Shown one piece after another: positions 7,731-14,873 of a DNA stretch of 15,826 nt. A program made the translations under genes and the position numbers. The notes under the pieces were generated by a model. The model had not been told where the DNA came from and made no database searches. It saw only the letters and a program-made list of their open reading frames with translations. This DNA comes from an uncultured Pseudogracilibacillus sp. (GTDB lineage Bacteria > Bacillota > Bacilli > Bacillales > Amphibacillaceae): assembly GCA_937960785.1 (NCBI GenBank), contig CALGOZ010000107.1, forward strand, positions 1 through 15,826, in the 5' to 3' direction. How positions within the stretch are numbered: position 1 is the first letter of the stretch; the number at the start of each line of letters is the position of its first letter.

Positions 7731-8237
7731 ATGGTAATTGTAGGTTCATTAAATAAAGCAAAAGTAGAAGCAATAGCCGATACGTTTGAGAACTATCTGG
7801 TAGAAGGAATAGCCGTTCCTTCCGATGTTTTAGCACAACCCATTGGTGATTACATGACACGCCAAGGAGCAATCAATCGGGCCCTTTATGCATTAGAGAA
7901 AGGTAAAGGTACGATAGGTATCGGTTTGGAGGGCGGTGTTACTTTTCTCGGTGAGGAGTGTTATGTCTGTAATTGGGGCGCACTAGTAACGCAGGAAGGA
8001 GAAGTTTTTACAGCAAATGGGGCCGGAATTCAACTACCGACATTTTTTAAAGAAGAATTGTTAAAAGGTGTAGAATTAGGCGTATTAATGGAAGGATATA
8101 CAAAAAAGTTAGACGTCCGCACTCATGAAGGTGCAATTGGCGTTTTTACCGATGGATTATTAATGCGAAAAACAATGTATCAACAACTTGCTACCCTTTT
8201 AAAAGGTCAATTTTATTATAATAAAAAACAAGTATAG
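7731..8237 (+). CDS. DUF84 / inosine-xanthosine triphosphatase-like NTPase
   Basis: A 168-residue protein of the DUF84 (YjjX-like) family, related in fold to the HAM1/ITPase enzymes that hydrolyse ITP and XTP to keep deaminated purines out of nucleic acids. Visible motifs are VGSLNKAKVEAI (4-15, the NTP-binding N-terminus with Ser, Asn and Lys), GIGLEGGV (63-70) and EGAIGVFTDGLLMR (133-146). These fit the family in order and spacing. The substrate of the Bacillus members is not firmly established to my knowledge. The start has TTAGGAG (7714-7720) with a long 10-base spacer. It probably shares a transcript with ytoP and ends before a large hairpin. Confidence 0.82.
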   Translation: MVIVGSLNKAKVEAIADTFENYLVEGIAVPSDVLAQPIGDYMTRQGAINRALYALEKGKGTIGIGLEGGVTFLGEECYVCNWGALVTQEGEVFTANGAGIQLPTFFKEELLKGVELGVLMEGYTKKLDVRTHEGAIGVFTDGLLMRKTMYQQLATLLKGQFYYNKKQV

Positions 8238-8300
8238 CTTTAAAAGATTTTTTGGTAAAATTAATAAAGCAACCAGGAGAATATTAGATCTAAATGAATA

Positions 8301-8342
8301 GATGGACTGAATTCCCCTATTGTATAGGGAGCCCAGTCCATC
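8301..8342. terminator. Large two-part hairpin between the DUF84 gene and ytoQ
   Basis: The outer 9-bp stem is GATGGACTG (8301-8309) with CAGTCCATC (8334-8342). The inner 6-bp stem is CCCTAT (8315-8320) with ATAGGG (8324-8329) around a TGT loop. An internal loop separates them. It is followed on the plus strand by TTCTTTTATT, an imperfect T-tract, and lies between two convergent genes, so it is probably a terminator for both. The structure is more elaborate than the other terminators here. Confidence 0.65.
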
Positions 8343-8384
8343 TTCTTTTATTCCTAACCCAACTTATATTTTTATTAATACAAT

Positions 8385-8825
8385 TTATTCATAAACGTAT
8401 TTTAATACTTCGATTGCTTGGTCAACTGTTTCAACTGTTACGTTTGCTCGATTCGATAACTCTTTTAATGGATGAATTAACGATTCCGGACGAATAATAA
8501 TTGTCGGTTTTCCCATTGAAATAGCAGCACTTGCATCCATTGCCGTATTCCACTGCCGATATTGTTCACCAAATAGGGCGATGACGACATCGGCTTTCTG
8601 TAGCATAATTTGTGTACGAAAGTTATTAATATCCGACGCTGCCTCATCTTTATAGTAAGGCCCTGGTTGCTTTCCTAAAATATCCTCTCCAATATCGTCT
8701 GAACGATCATGATCAGTCTGTGGAGAAACGAAAGAGAGAGGTAAATCGGCTTCAAAGGCCTTTTCTTTTAATTGTTCACGCCAATTAGTATGTATTTCTC
8801 CTGCTAAATATACAGTTAGTTCCAT
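8385..8825 (-). CDS. ytoQ: YtoQ family protein, nucleoside deoxyribosyltransferase-like
   Basis: A 146-residue cytosolic protein matching B. subtilis YtoQ. Its architecture resembles nucleoside 2-deoxyribosyltransferase-type Rossmann proteins. VYLAGEIH (5-12) begins the first strand, KADVVIALFGEQYRQWNTAMD (77-97) resembles the 'aDvviA...GTa.E' active-site segment, and GKPTIIIRPES (105-115) is the following strand. Where those enzymes carry the nucleophilic Glu, YtoQ has TAMDAS with Asp97. A conserved-looking HDRSDDIGEDILG (39-51) is specific to YtoQ. The function is not established. The start at 8825 has GGAGGAGA immediately upstream; the ATG at 8840 overlaps that site and is rejected. It converges on the DUF84 gene and diverges from ytpQ. 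Confidence 0.82.
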   Translation of the reverse strand: MELTVYLAGEIHTNWREQLKEKAFEADLPLSFVSPQTDHDRSDDIGEDILGKQPGPYYKDEAASDINNFRTQIMLQKADVVIALFGEQYRQWNTAMDASAAISMGKPTIIIRPESLIHPLKELSNRANVTVETVDQAIEVLKYVYE

Positions 8826-8920
8826 ATTTATCTCCTCCATCCATTATTGTTCATTGACCATGATTATAAGCTATTCGTATTAGAAATTAAAGTATAAATA
8901 ATTAAATCAATTCATTCAGA

Positions 8921-8931
8921 TATGTTAAAAT
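8921..8931 (+). promoter_or_regulatory. Extended -10 promoter of ytpQ
   Basis: TATG-T-TAAAAT (hexamer 8926-8931) lies 45 bases before the ytpQ start. The best -35-like element is a weak TTAAAT at 8902-8907 (18-base spacer). The promoter for the divergent ytoQ must lie in the same 8826-8920 stretch but I cannot pick it out. Confidence 0.5.
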
Positions 8932-8976
8932 AGAGCTGTATTGTCCATCAGTTGAAAGATGAGGAGAGAATTTATA

Positions 8977-9783
8977 ATGAAAATGACGACAATTAAAATG
9001 AAGCGAATGCTTGAAAATAAATTAAAAAACGACGACTATCGTATGTCTTACAATAGAGATAATGATCAGTTACGGATTGAATGGAAAGATACAAAGCAAG
9101 GCCTAACGATAGAGTTACCTCAACTCGTAAGTAAATATAATGAACGTGGAGAAGAAACTGTCGATGCGATTGTACATGATGTAAATCAAGCTCTGCAGTT
9201 AATGAAGGAAGAACATGATTTAATTGGTAAAGAAAAACACATTTATCCAGTTATTCGCTCTACATCTTTTCCAAAAACATCGGGGAATAAAAAATTAGTA
9301 ACGAAAGATCATACGGCTGAAACCCGAATTTATTATGCGCTTGATTTGGACAATTCCTACAGGCTGATCGATGAGTCGATGTTAGAGGAAGCAAATATCA
9401 ATCAATCGCAACTTCATGAGATAGCGATGTTTAATGTTCGCTCATTATCGAAAGGCTACGCTCAAGATGAAGTAAGTGATAATGTTTATTATTTTCTAGC
9501 CCAACAAGATGGTTATGCAGCCTCACGAATTTTAAACGAGGCATTTTTAGAAAAAATGGAACAAAAATGTACCGGAGATATGGCTGTGGCTGTTCCACAT
9601 CAAGACGTATTAATAATCGCCGATATTCGTAATGATACGGGGTACGATGTATTAGCGCAAATGACGATGCGTTTCTTTTCCGAAGGGCGCGTACCAATTA
9701 CCGCTCTACCTTTTCTTTATGAAGATGGGAAGCTAGAGCCAATCTTTATATTAGCGCGTAACAAACCGAAAAAAGACGAATAA
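8977..9783 (+). CDS. ytpQ: YtpQ, DUF1444 family protein
   Basis: A 268-residue soluble protein of the DUF1444 (YtpQ) family, found widely in Bacillaceae next to sftA and murC. No catalytic motif is recognisable. The N-terminal part (KMKRMLENKLKND, RIEWKDTKQGLTIELPQL) is mixed alpha/beta. The C-terminal part has VAVPHQDVLIIADIRND (204-220), MTMRFFSEGRVPITALPFLY (229-248) and a basic tail. There is no signal peptide or membrane segment, and the function is unknown. The start at 8977 is chosen because GAGGAGAG precedes it at proper spacing; the in-frame ATG at 8959 lies just before that site. A recognisable extended -10 promoter is upstream, and sftA starts 86 bases downstream. Confidence 0.85.
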   Translation: MKMTTIKMKRMLENKLKNDDYRMSYNRDNDQLRIEWKDTKQGLTIELPQLVSKYNERGEETVDAIVHDVNQALQLMKEEHDLIGKEKHIYPVIRSTSFPKTSGNKKLVTKDHTAETRIYYALDLDNSYRLIDESMLEEANINQSQLHEIAMFNVRSLSKGYAQDEVSDNVYYFLAQQDGYAASRILNEAFLEKMEQKCTGDMAVAVPHQDVLIIADIRNDTGYDVLAQMTMRFFSEGRVPITALPFLYEDGKLEPIFILARNKPKKDE

Positions 9784-9785
9784 TG

Positions 9786-9803
9786 TTAACATTTATCTGT
9801 TAA
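9786..9803. repeat. Short inverted repeat between ytpQ and sftA
   Basis: TTAACA (9786-9791) and TGTTAA (9798-9803) flank a 6-base spacer, starting just after the ytpQ stop and about 25 bases upstream of the sftA -10. No T-run follows, so it is not a terminator. It could be an operator or chance. Confidence 0.3.
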
Positions 9804-9823
9804 ATGAGAGAGTTAAGAAATAT

Positions 9824-9834
9824 TATGGTAAAAT
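9824..9834 (+). promoter_or_regulatory. Extended -10 promoter of sftA
   Basis: TATG-G-TAAAAT (hexamer 9829-9834), about 35 bases before the sftA ATG, again with no clear -35. It would allow sftA and the following gene to be transcribed independently of ytpQ. Confidence 0.45.
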
Positions 9835-9869
9835 AGTAACTAGACTATGAGCAAACTAAGGTGATTCAA

Positions 9870-12200
9870 ATGTGGGAAAACTTTAAAAAACGAGTAACAG
9901 ACTTTATCTATGAAGAAATAGACGAGGAAGAAGAGGAGCAGTTTAATCATCGAGCTGAGCGTAAACAAGTTCAACACCGCACAAATCGCCGAAAGCCCGT
10001 CCATGCTCGGATGACGTATGAATATCCGAAACATTCAAGTGGAAACTTTCGCTTTCCATTAATACCGGATGAAAGAGAAGAATCCGAGGAACTATCTACT
10101 AGACGAAGACGAGAGCGAAAGGCATATGAAGCACAACGTGGCCGCTCAACTGATTCGACAAAACCTGCTTTCGTCCGAAGAAAAGAACGAAGACGACGTC
10201 AGTATAATCGACTTCAATCAGTTTATCCTCGGTCTCTTTATGAACAAAAACGACTCGTGAAAGAATTAGAAGAAATCCCAGCATTTGAACGGAGAAGAAA
10301 TAAGCGCGAAAAAATGCCGGAACAGAAAGAAATCGAAGCCTTTACTCATAAATCTCCTCTTGAATTTAAAGAAGAGGAACGACGTCGCTTACATTACTCA
10401 AAACCAGATGAGCTTGATGAAGTATTTCGTCGTAAAGACAGAAAAGTAGAAGACGATGAATCTGTATCTAAGGCACAATGTGAAGAGGAAGCGGTTGAAA
10501 CGTTTCATGAGACGAATGAACCTTTTAACGAAACATCGACAAATTCTACAACATCGATGGAAGTTGGTTATGTCTCAAGATTAAAAAACAGCGAAGAACG
10601 AGCAGATGTCACGTCGATACCGAAATATGAGAATAGCGAGGAATCTTATAGTATATCGCGGGAAAATGAAGTACAAAATCTTTCAACAGAAGAATCACCT
10701 TCAATGGAAAAAAACGCTCTAAATCTTAAAAATATCGCTTCAGATAAGCATAAGGCTTTAGATAACCCATTTATACAACAAAAGGATAAAACACATCCTA
10801 ATGAAGAAAAGTATCCTTCTATACCGACTCATTTATTAGATGATGCAAAGGAAGCGACAGAAGATCTTCGTCCTTGGCTCCGTGAACAGAAGCGATTACT
10901 TCAACAGACGCTTGATCATTATCGAATTGATGCAGAAATCGTCAAAGTGACACCTGGTCCTACGGTTACTCGCATTGAAATACAGCCAGCTCTCGGTGTA
11001 AAAGTGAGTCGTATTCGTAACCTAGCCGACGATATTAAACTACACTTAGCTGCTCGAGACATTCGAATCGAAGCACCGATACCTGGCAAACATACTGTCG
11101 GTATCGAAATTCCAAATGAGGCACCACAGCTCGTTTCGTTTCAGACGATGATTGAATCGGAAGCTTTTCAACGAGCCACTTCACCTTTATCAGTCGCTTT
11201 AGGACTTACAATAGAAGGCGAACCTTATGTTACCGATATTCATAAAATGCCTCATGGTCTTATTGCAGGAGCGACAGGAAGTGGAAAAAGTGTTTGTATT
11301 AATACGATGATTTTAAGCATATTATATAAAGCTCATTACAACGAAGTGAAGTTAATGTTAATCGACCCTAAAATGGTTGAATTAACTCAATACAACGGGA
11401 TCCCACACTTACTCACACCGGTTATTACGGATGCAAAAGCAGCCACTGTCGCATTAAAATGGGCTGTCGATGAAATGGAGCGCCGTTACGAACTTTTTGT
11501 CGAAGCACAAGTACGTGAAATAAAACGATACAATCAAAAAGCAACAAAGGACCCATTACCATATATCGTCATTATTATAGATGAGTTAGCCGATCTTATG
11601 CTTGTTTCTCCACAGGAAGTAGAAGATTACATTAGTCGTATAGCTCAAAAGGCAAGAGCAGCAGGGATCCATTTAATTTTAGCTACACAACGACCATCAG
11701 TAGATGTAATCACTGGTTTAATCAAGGCTAATGTACCGACACGAATTGCCTTTAGCGTATCGTCTCAAGTTGACTCACGGACAATTCTCGATGCGAACGG
11801 AGCCGAGAAATTACTCGGAAAAGGAGATATGTTATTCGTTGAAAACGGAACGAGTAAACAACTTCGCCTTCAAGGTCCGTTTGTATCGGATGATGAGATC
11901 GATCGTGTCGTTCACCATTTACGTCAAATTGCGGAACCTGAATATTTTTTTGAACATGAGACGTTGTTTTTAGAGTTAGAACAAGAAGAAGAGGATGAAT
12001 TATTCGAAGAAGTCGTCTCCTTCGTCATAGACGAAGGGCGGGCGAGTACATCCTTGTTGCAAAGAAGGTTTCGAATAGGGTATAATCGAGCCGCCCGATT
12101 AATTGATTCTCTTTATGAATGCGGAATCGTATCGGCTCAAAAAGGCTCAAAACCTCGGGATGTGCTTATGACGAAGGCACAATGGGAGCAACATCGATAA
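9870..12200 (+). CDS. sftA: DNA translocase SftA (FtsK/SpoIIIE family)
   Basis: A 776-residue soluble FtsK/SpoIIIE-type motor that uses ATP to move chromosomal DNA away from the septum before it closes. There are no transmembrane helices, which separates SftA from membrane-bound SpoIIIE. Residues 1 to about 320 form a very charged, Arg/Glu-rich, probably disordered linker. The motor follows: Walker A GATGSGKS (467-474), Walker B IIIIDELADLM with D571, and the family block HLILATQRPSVDVITGLIKA. The C-terminal winged-helix gamma domain (about 700-776, RASTSLLQRRFRIGYNRAARLID) reads oriented DNA sequences. The ATG at 9870 follows AAGGTGA (9858-9864); an in-frame GTG at 9861 lies inside that site. 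It is shorter than B. subtilis SftA (952 residues as I recall), the difference being in the linker. The NAPRT-like gene starts 38 bases after it. Confidence 0.92.
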   Translation: MWENFKKRVTDFIYEEIDEEEEEQFNHRAERKQVQHRTNRRKPVHARMTYEYPKHSSGNFRFPLIPDEREESEELSTRRRRERKAYEAQRGRSTDSTKPAFVRRKERRRRQYNRLQSVYPRSLYEQKRLVKELEEIPAFERRRNKREKMPEQKEIEAFTHKSPLEFKEEERRRLHYSKPDELDEVFRRKDRKVEDDESVSKAQCEEEAVETFHETNEPFNETSTNSTTSMEVGYVSRLKNSEERADVTSIPKYENSEESYSISRENEVQNLSTEESPSMEKNALNLKNIASDKHKALDNPFIQQKDKTHPNEEKYPSIPTHLLDDAKEATEDLRPWLREQKRLLQQTLDHYRIDAEIVKVTPGPTVTRIEIQPALGVKVSRIRNLADDIKLHLAARDIRIEAPIPGKHTVGIEIPNEAPQLVSFQTMIESEAFQRATSPLSVALGLTIEGEPYVTDIHKMPHGLIAGATGSGKSVCINTMILSILYKAHYNEVKLMLIDPKMVELTQYNGIPHLLTPVITDAKAATVALKWAVDEMERRYELFVEAQVREIKRYNQKATKDPLPYIVIIIDELADLMLVSPQEVEDYISRIAQKARAAGIHLILATQRPSVDVITGLIKANVPTRIAFSVSSQVDSRTILDANGAEKLLGKGDMLFVENGTSKQLRLQGPFVSDDEIDRVVHHLRQIAEPEYFFEHETLFLELEQEEEDELFEEVVSFVIDEGRASTSLLQRRFRIGYNRAARLIDSLYECGIVSAQKGSKPRDVLMTKAQWEQHR

Positions 12201-12238
12201 CAATCATTGAAAATGAACATAAAGATGGGGAGTTCACA

Positions 12239-13351
12239 ATGAAAGAAATAGAATTAAAGCTTCAAGGTAAGATTGATCGTTTAACGAATAAAACGTTTAA
12301 GTTCGATGAACGTATTGGTGAAGGTTGGTTTTCGGCAGTATATTTTTTGAAAACTAGGGAAATTGTAAAACAAAAAATACCAAATAACATTGTGACGATG
12401 CAATTTTTTCAGAAGGAACACGCCGTTTTATGTGGTACAGATGAAGTGATTGCCTTGTTACATACATTTGCGGATGATCCAGAAGAACTTGAAATTTATT
12501 CATTAAAAGACGGAGATAAAATTGAACCATTTGAAACGGTTTTAACAATTACCGGACCGTATCAAAACTTTGGCTACTTAGAAGGAATTATTGATGGAAT
12601 TTTAGCAAGAAGAACTTCTGTGGCAACGAATGTATATAATGTAGCAAAAGCAGCAAGTATCTCAGGTAAACAAAAGCCTATTATTTTCATGGGTGACCGG
12701 GACGATCACTTCACACAACAGGCGGGCGATGGTTATGCCGCATTTATTGGAGGTTCAACGGCCCAAGCAACCCACGCGATGAATGAATGGTGGGGTAAAG
12801 AAGGAATGGGGACGATGCCTCATGCCTTAATTCAAATGTTTCGGGGCGATATCGTCGCTGCAACAAAGGCATATCACGATGTATTTCCGGAAGATGAATT
12901 AATGGCCTTGGTCGATTATAACAACGATGTTATTACCGATTCGTTAAAAGTAGCTCGGGCCTTTGGTGAAAAATTGTCCGCCGTTCGCCTTGATACTTCT
13001 CGGACATTGGTAGATAAATACTTTTTGCGCAATCATCATTTAATGGGTACGTTTGACCCGAGGGGTGTGAATCCGCAACTTATTTTTGCTTTACGGGAAG
13101 CATTAGATAAAGAAGGATTCGATTTTGTAAAAATCGTCGCAAGTGGAGGTTTTGACGAAAAACGTATTTTAGAATTTGAAAAAGCAAACGTTCCGGTCGA
13201 CATGTACGGTATCGGAAGAAGCTTATTAAAAATTAACATCGGTTTTACAGGTGACAACGTACTATTAAACGGAACGCATTCCGCTAAAGAAGGACGGAAA
13301 TATCGACCGAATCCTCGATTAGAAAAAGTTGAATTTAATCCGAACGATTAA
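12239..13351 (+). CDS. Nicotinate phosphoribosyltransferase-like enzyme
   Basis: A 370-residue protein of the nicotinate phosphoribosyltransferase family, which joins nicotinate and PRPP to form NaMN in NAD salvage. Visible family elements are LEGIIDGILARRTSVAT (114-130), GTMPHALIQMF (191-201, where H195 fits the phosphorylated active-site His), VRLDTSRTL (249-257), the late phosphate-binding ASGGFDE (301-307) and YGIGRSLL (323-330). The segment FMGDRDDHFTQQAGDGYAA (150-168) sits where typical enzymes have an FGxRR-type motif, so the base specificity is uncertain. The start at 12239 has GGGGAG (12227-12232); an open frame back to 12119 overlaps the sftA end without a site and is not used. It is probably co-transcribed with sftA. 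It is shorter than the classical PncB type and closer in style to archaeal-length enzymes. Confidence 0.82.
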   Translation: MKEIELKLQGKIDRLTNKTFKFDERIGEGWFSAVYFLKTREIVKQKIPNNIVTMQFFQKEHAVLCGTDEVIALLHTFADDPEELEIYSLKDGDKIEPFETVLTITGPYQNFGYLEGIIDGILARRTSVATNVYNVAKAASISGKQKPIIFMGDRDDHFTQQAGDGYAAFIGGSTAQATHAMNEWWGKEGMGTMPHALIQMFRGDIVAATKAYHDVFPEDELMALVDYNNDVITDSLKVARAFGEKLSAVRLDTSRTLVDKYFLRNHHLMGTFDPRGVNPQLIFALREALDKEGFDFVKIVASGGFDEKRILEFEKANVPVDMYGIGRSLLKINIGFTGDNVLLNGTHSAKEGRKYRPNPRLEKVEFNPND

Positions 13352-13352
13352 G

Positions 13353-13363
13353 TATGATATAAT
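13353..13363 (+). promoter_or_regulatory. Extended -10 promoter of murC
   Basis: TATG-A-TATAAT contains a perfect -10 hexamer (13358-13363) with a TG extension, 34 bases before the murC ATG. TTAATC (13335-13340) is a weak -35 at 17-base spacing. The motif overlaps the very end of the preceding gene. Confidence 0.6.
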
Positions 13364-13396
13364 GAGTAAAATTTTTACCGTATGTGGAGGTTTATC

Positions 13397-14710
13397 ATGT
13401 CGACTTACCATTTTATTGGCATAAAAGGAACAGGTATGAGTGCATTAGCACAAATACTTCATGATTCTGGAGAAAAAGTGCAAGGTTCTGATGTGGAGAA
13501 GCACTTTTTTACTCAAGAAGTGTTAGAGAAAAAGAGAATTCCAATGTTTCCTTTTTCGGAAACTAATATAAAAGAAGGTCAAATTATTATCGCAGGTAAT
13601 GCTTTTAACGAGAAGCATCCTGAAATAGTGCGGGCACGCGAGTTAGGGCTCCCCTTTTATAAATACCATGAATATTTAGGGAAATTAGCTGATGAATATA
13701 CGAGTATTGCAGTCACTGGTTCCCATGGCAAGACGTCGACGACTGGACTCTTAGCCCATGTATTAGAAGAGAGTTTTCCAACATCGTATCTAATTGGTGA
13801 TGGCACTGGAAAAGGCCATAAAGATAGTAAATATTTCGCCTTTGAAGCATGTGAATATAAACGCCATTTCTTAATGTATAGGCCCGATTACGCAATTATG
13901 ACGAACATTGATTTCGATCATCCAGATTATTTTACAGATATTGAAGATGTGTTCGATGCTTTTCAATCGATGGCCAATCAAGTGAAGCGAGGTATTATCG
14001 CTTATGGGGATGATCCGTATTTACAAAAGTTGCAGACAAAAGTACCGATTATTTTTTACGGACTGTCACCGAAAAATGACTTTTACGCATCGAATGTTCA
14101 AGTGTTAGAAGAAGGTACGCAATTCGACGTTTACGTTCGTGATACGTACTTTGATACCTTTATAATCCCACTATTTGGCGAACATCATATTTTAAATGCA
14201 TTATCAATTATTGCCTTTTGTCATTATGAAGGGATTGAGGTTGAGGCGATGAAAGCTTTAGCGACCTTCAAAGGGGTGAAACGTCGCTTTTCAGAAAAGC
14301 TAGTCGGTAATCAAGTAATTATCGACGATTATGCTCACCATCCGATTGAAATTGTCGCGACGATCGATTCGGCACGAACGAAATATAAAGATAAGGAGAT
14401 CATTGCAATCTTCCAACCGCACACGTATACCCGGACGAAGACGTTTTTAAATGAATTTGCCGAAAGTTTAAATGAAGCGGACCAAGTTTATCTTTGTGAT
14501 ATCTTCTCATCTGCTCGAGAGTCCAACGGCGATTTAACGATCGAAGACCTTTTAGTAAAAGTAAATAACGGAAAGTTATTAACTTTAGATAATGTCGCTA
14601 CGCTACAAAAGTATGAAAATAGTGTACTAATCTTTATGGGAGCAGGCGATATTCAAAAGTTTCAAAATGCATATGAACAAACGCTCGTTAGCCCGTTTAC
14701 TTCTATGTAA
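13397..14710 (+). CDS. murC: UDP-N-acetylmuramate--L-alanine ligase MurC
   Basis: A 437-residue cytosolic Mur ligase that adds L-alanine to UDP-N-acetylmuramic acid with ATP, the first peptide step of peptidoglycan synthesis. The N-terminal UDP-binding Rossmann motif reads GIKGTGMSALAQ (8-19), the form typical of Bacillaceae MurC rather than GxGGxG. Further motifs are the ATP P-loop VTGSHGKTST (106-115), FEACEYKRHF, NIDFDHPDYF and IIDDYAHHPIE. The length is normal. The start at 13397 follows GTGGAGG; an in-frame ATG at 13382 precedes that site. It has its own promoter at the end of the NAPRT-like gene and ends at a hairpin terminator. Confidence 0.97.
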   Translation: MSTYHFIGIKGTGMSALAQILHDSGEKVQGSDVEKHFFTQEVLEKKRIPMFPFSETNIKEGQIIIAGNAFNEKHPEIVRARELGLPFYKYHEYLGKLADEYTSIAVTGSHGKTSTTGLLAHVLEESFPTSYLIGDGTGKGHKDSKYFAFEACEYKRHFLMYRPDYAIMTNIDFDHPDYFTDIEDVFDAFQSMANQVKRGIIAYGDDPYLQKLQTKVPIIFYGLSPKNDFYASNVQVLEEGTQFDVYVRDTYFDTFIIPLFGEHHILNALSIIAFCHYEGIEVEAMKALATFKGVKRRFSEKLVGNQVIIDDYAHHPIEIVATIDSARTKYKDKEIIAIFQPHTYTRTKTFLNEFAESLNEADQVYLCDIFSSARESNGDLTIEDLLVKVNNGKLLTLDNVATLQKYENSVLIFMGAGDIQKFQNAYEQTLVSPFTSM

Positions 14711-14725
14711 AAGTTTTAAATTATT

Positions 14726-14759
14726 GTGTTTGCATAAAACGTTACAATTATGTAAACAC
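14726..14759 (+). terminator. Rho-independent terminator after murC
   Basis: A 12-bp stem (GTGTTTGCATAA, 14726-14737; partner 14748-14759, one G-T wobble) with a 10-base loop is followed by TTTTATTTTTT. The stem is AT-rich but long. It separates murC from the ytxG-ytxH unit. Confidence 0.75.
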
Positions 14760-14780
14760 TTTTATTTTTTATAATTTCTA

Positions 14781-14810
14781 TTGTAAAACAATGTTGTAAT
14801 AAGGTAAAAT
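14781..14810 (+). promoter_or_regulatory. Candidate sigma-A promoter of ytxGH
   Basis: TTGTAA (14781-14786) and TAAAAT (14805-14810) are separated by 18 bases. Transcription would start near 14817, giving a leader of about 57 bases. In B. subtilis this operon is also driven by sigma-B and sigma-H. I see no clean GTTT/GGGWAW sigma-B pair here; AGTGAAT at 14842-14848 resembles a sigma-H -10 but lacks its -35. Confidence 0.45.
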
Positions 14811-14830
14811 AAATATAAGCCTTTATTTTA

Positions 14831-14842
14831 TAAGTATACTTA
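14831..14842. repeat. 12-base perfect palindrome in the ytxGH leader
   Basis: TAAGTATACTTA is a perfect palindrome placed about 15-25 bases after the predicted transcription start and 15 bases before the ytxG ribosome binding site. Its position suits a repressor operator, but palindromes of this size occur by chance in AT-rich DNA. Confidence 0.35.
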
Positions 14843-14873
14843 GTGAATTTTCATGTTAAAGGAGATGGAATAT

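Noticed and set aside
8294..8497. Plus-strand open frame of 67 codons starting inside the hairpin region
   Set aside because: Its first part is the terminator hairpin and the rest is antisense to ytoQ; an SD-like AGGAGA is 13 bases away, too far, and the product has no recognisable family.
9431..9697. Minus-strand open frame of 88 codons within ytpQ
   Set aside because: Antisense to a conserved gene; no SD, no recognisable domain.
12119..12238. 40-codon N-terminal extension of the NAPRT-like gene overlapping sftA
   Set aside because: No ribosome binding site at that ATG, and the residues are a frame-shifted reading of the sftA C-terminus; the ATG at 12239 has GGGGAG at proper spacing.
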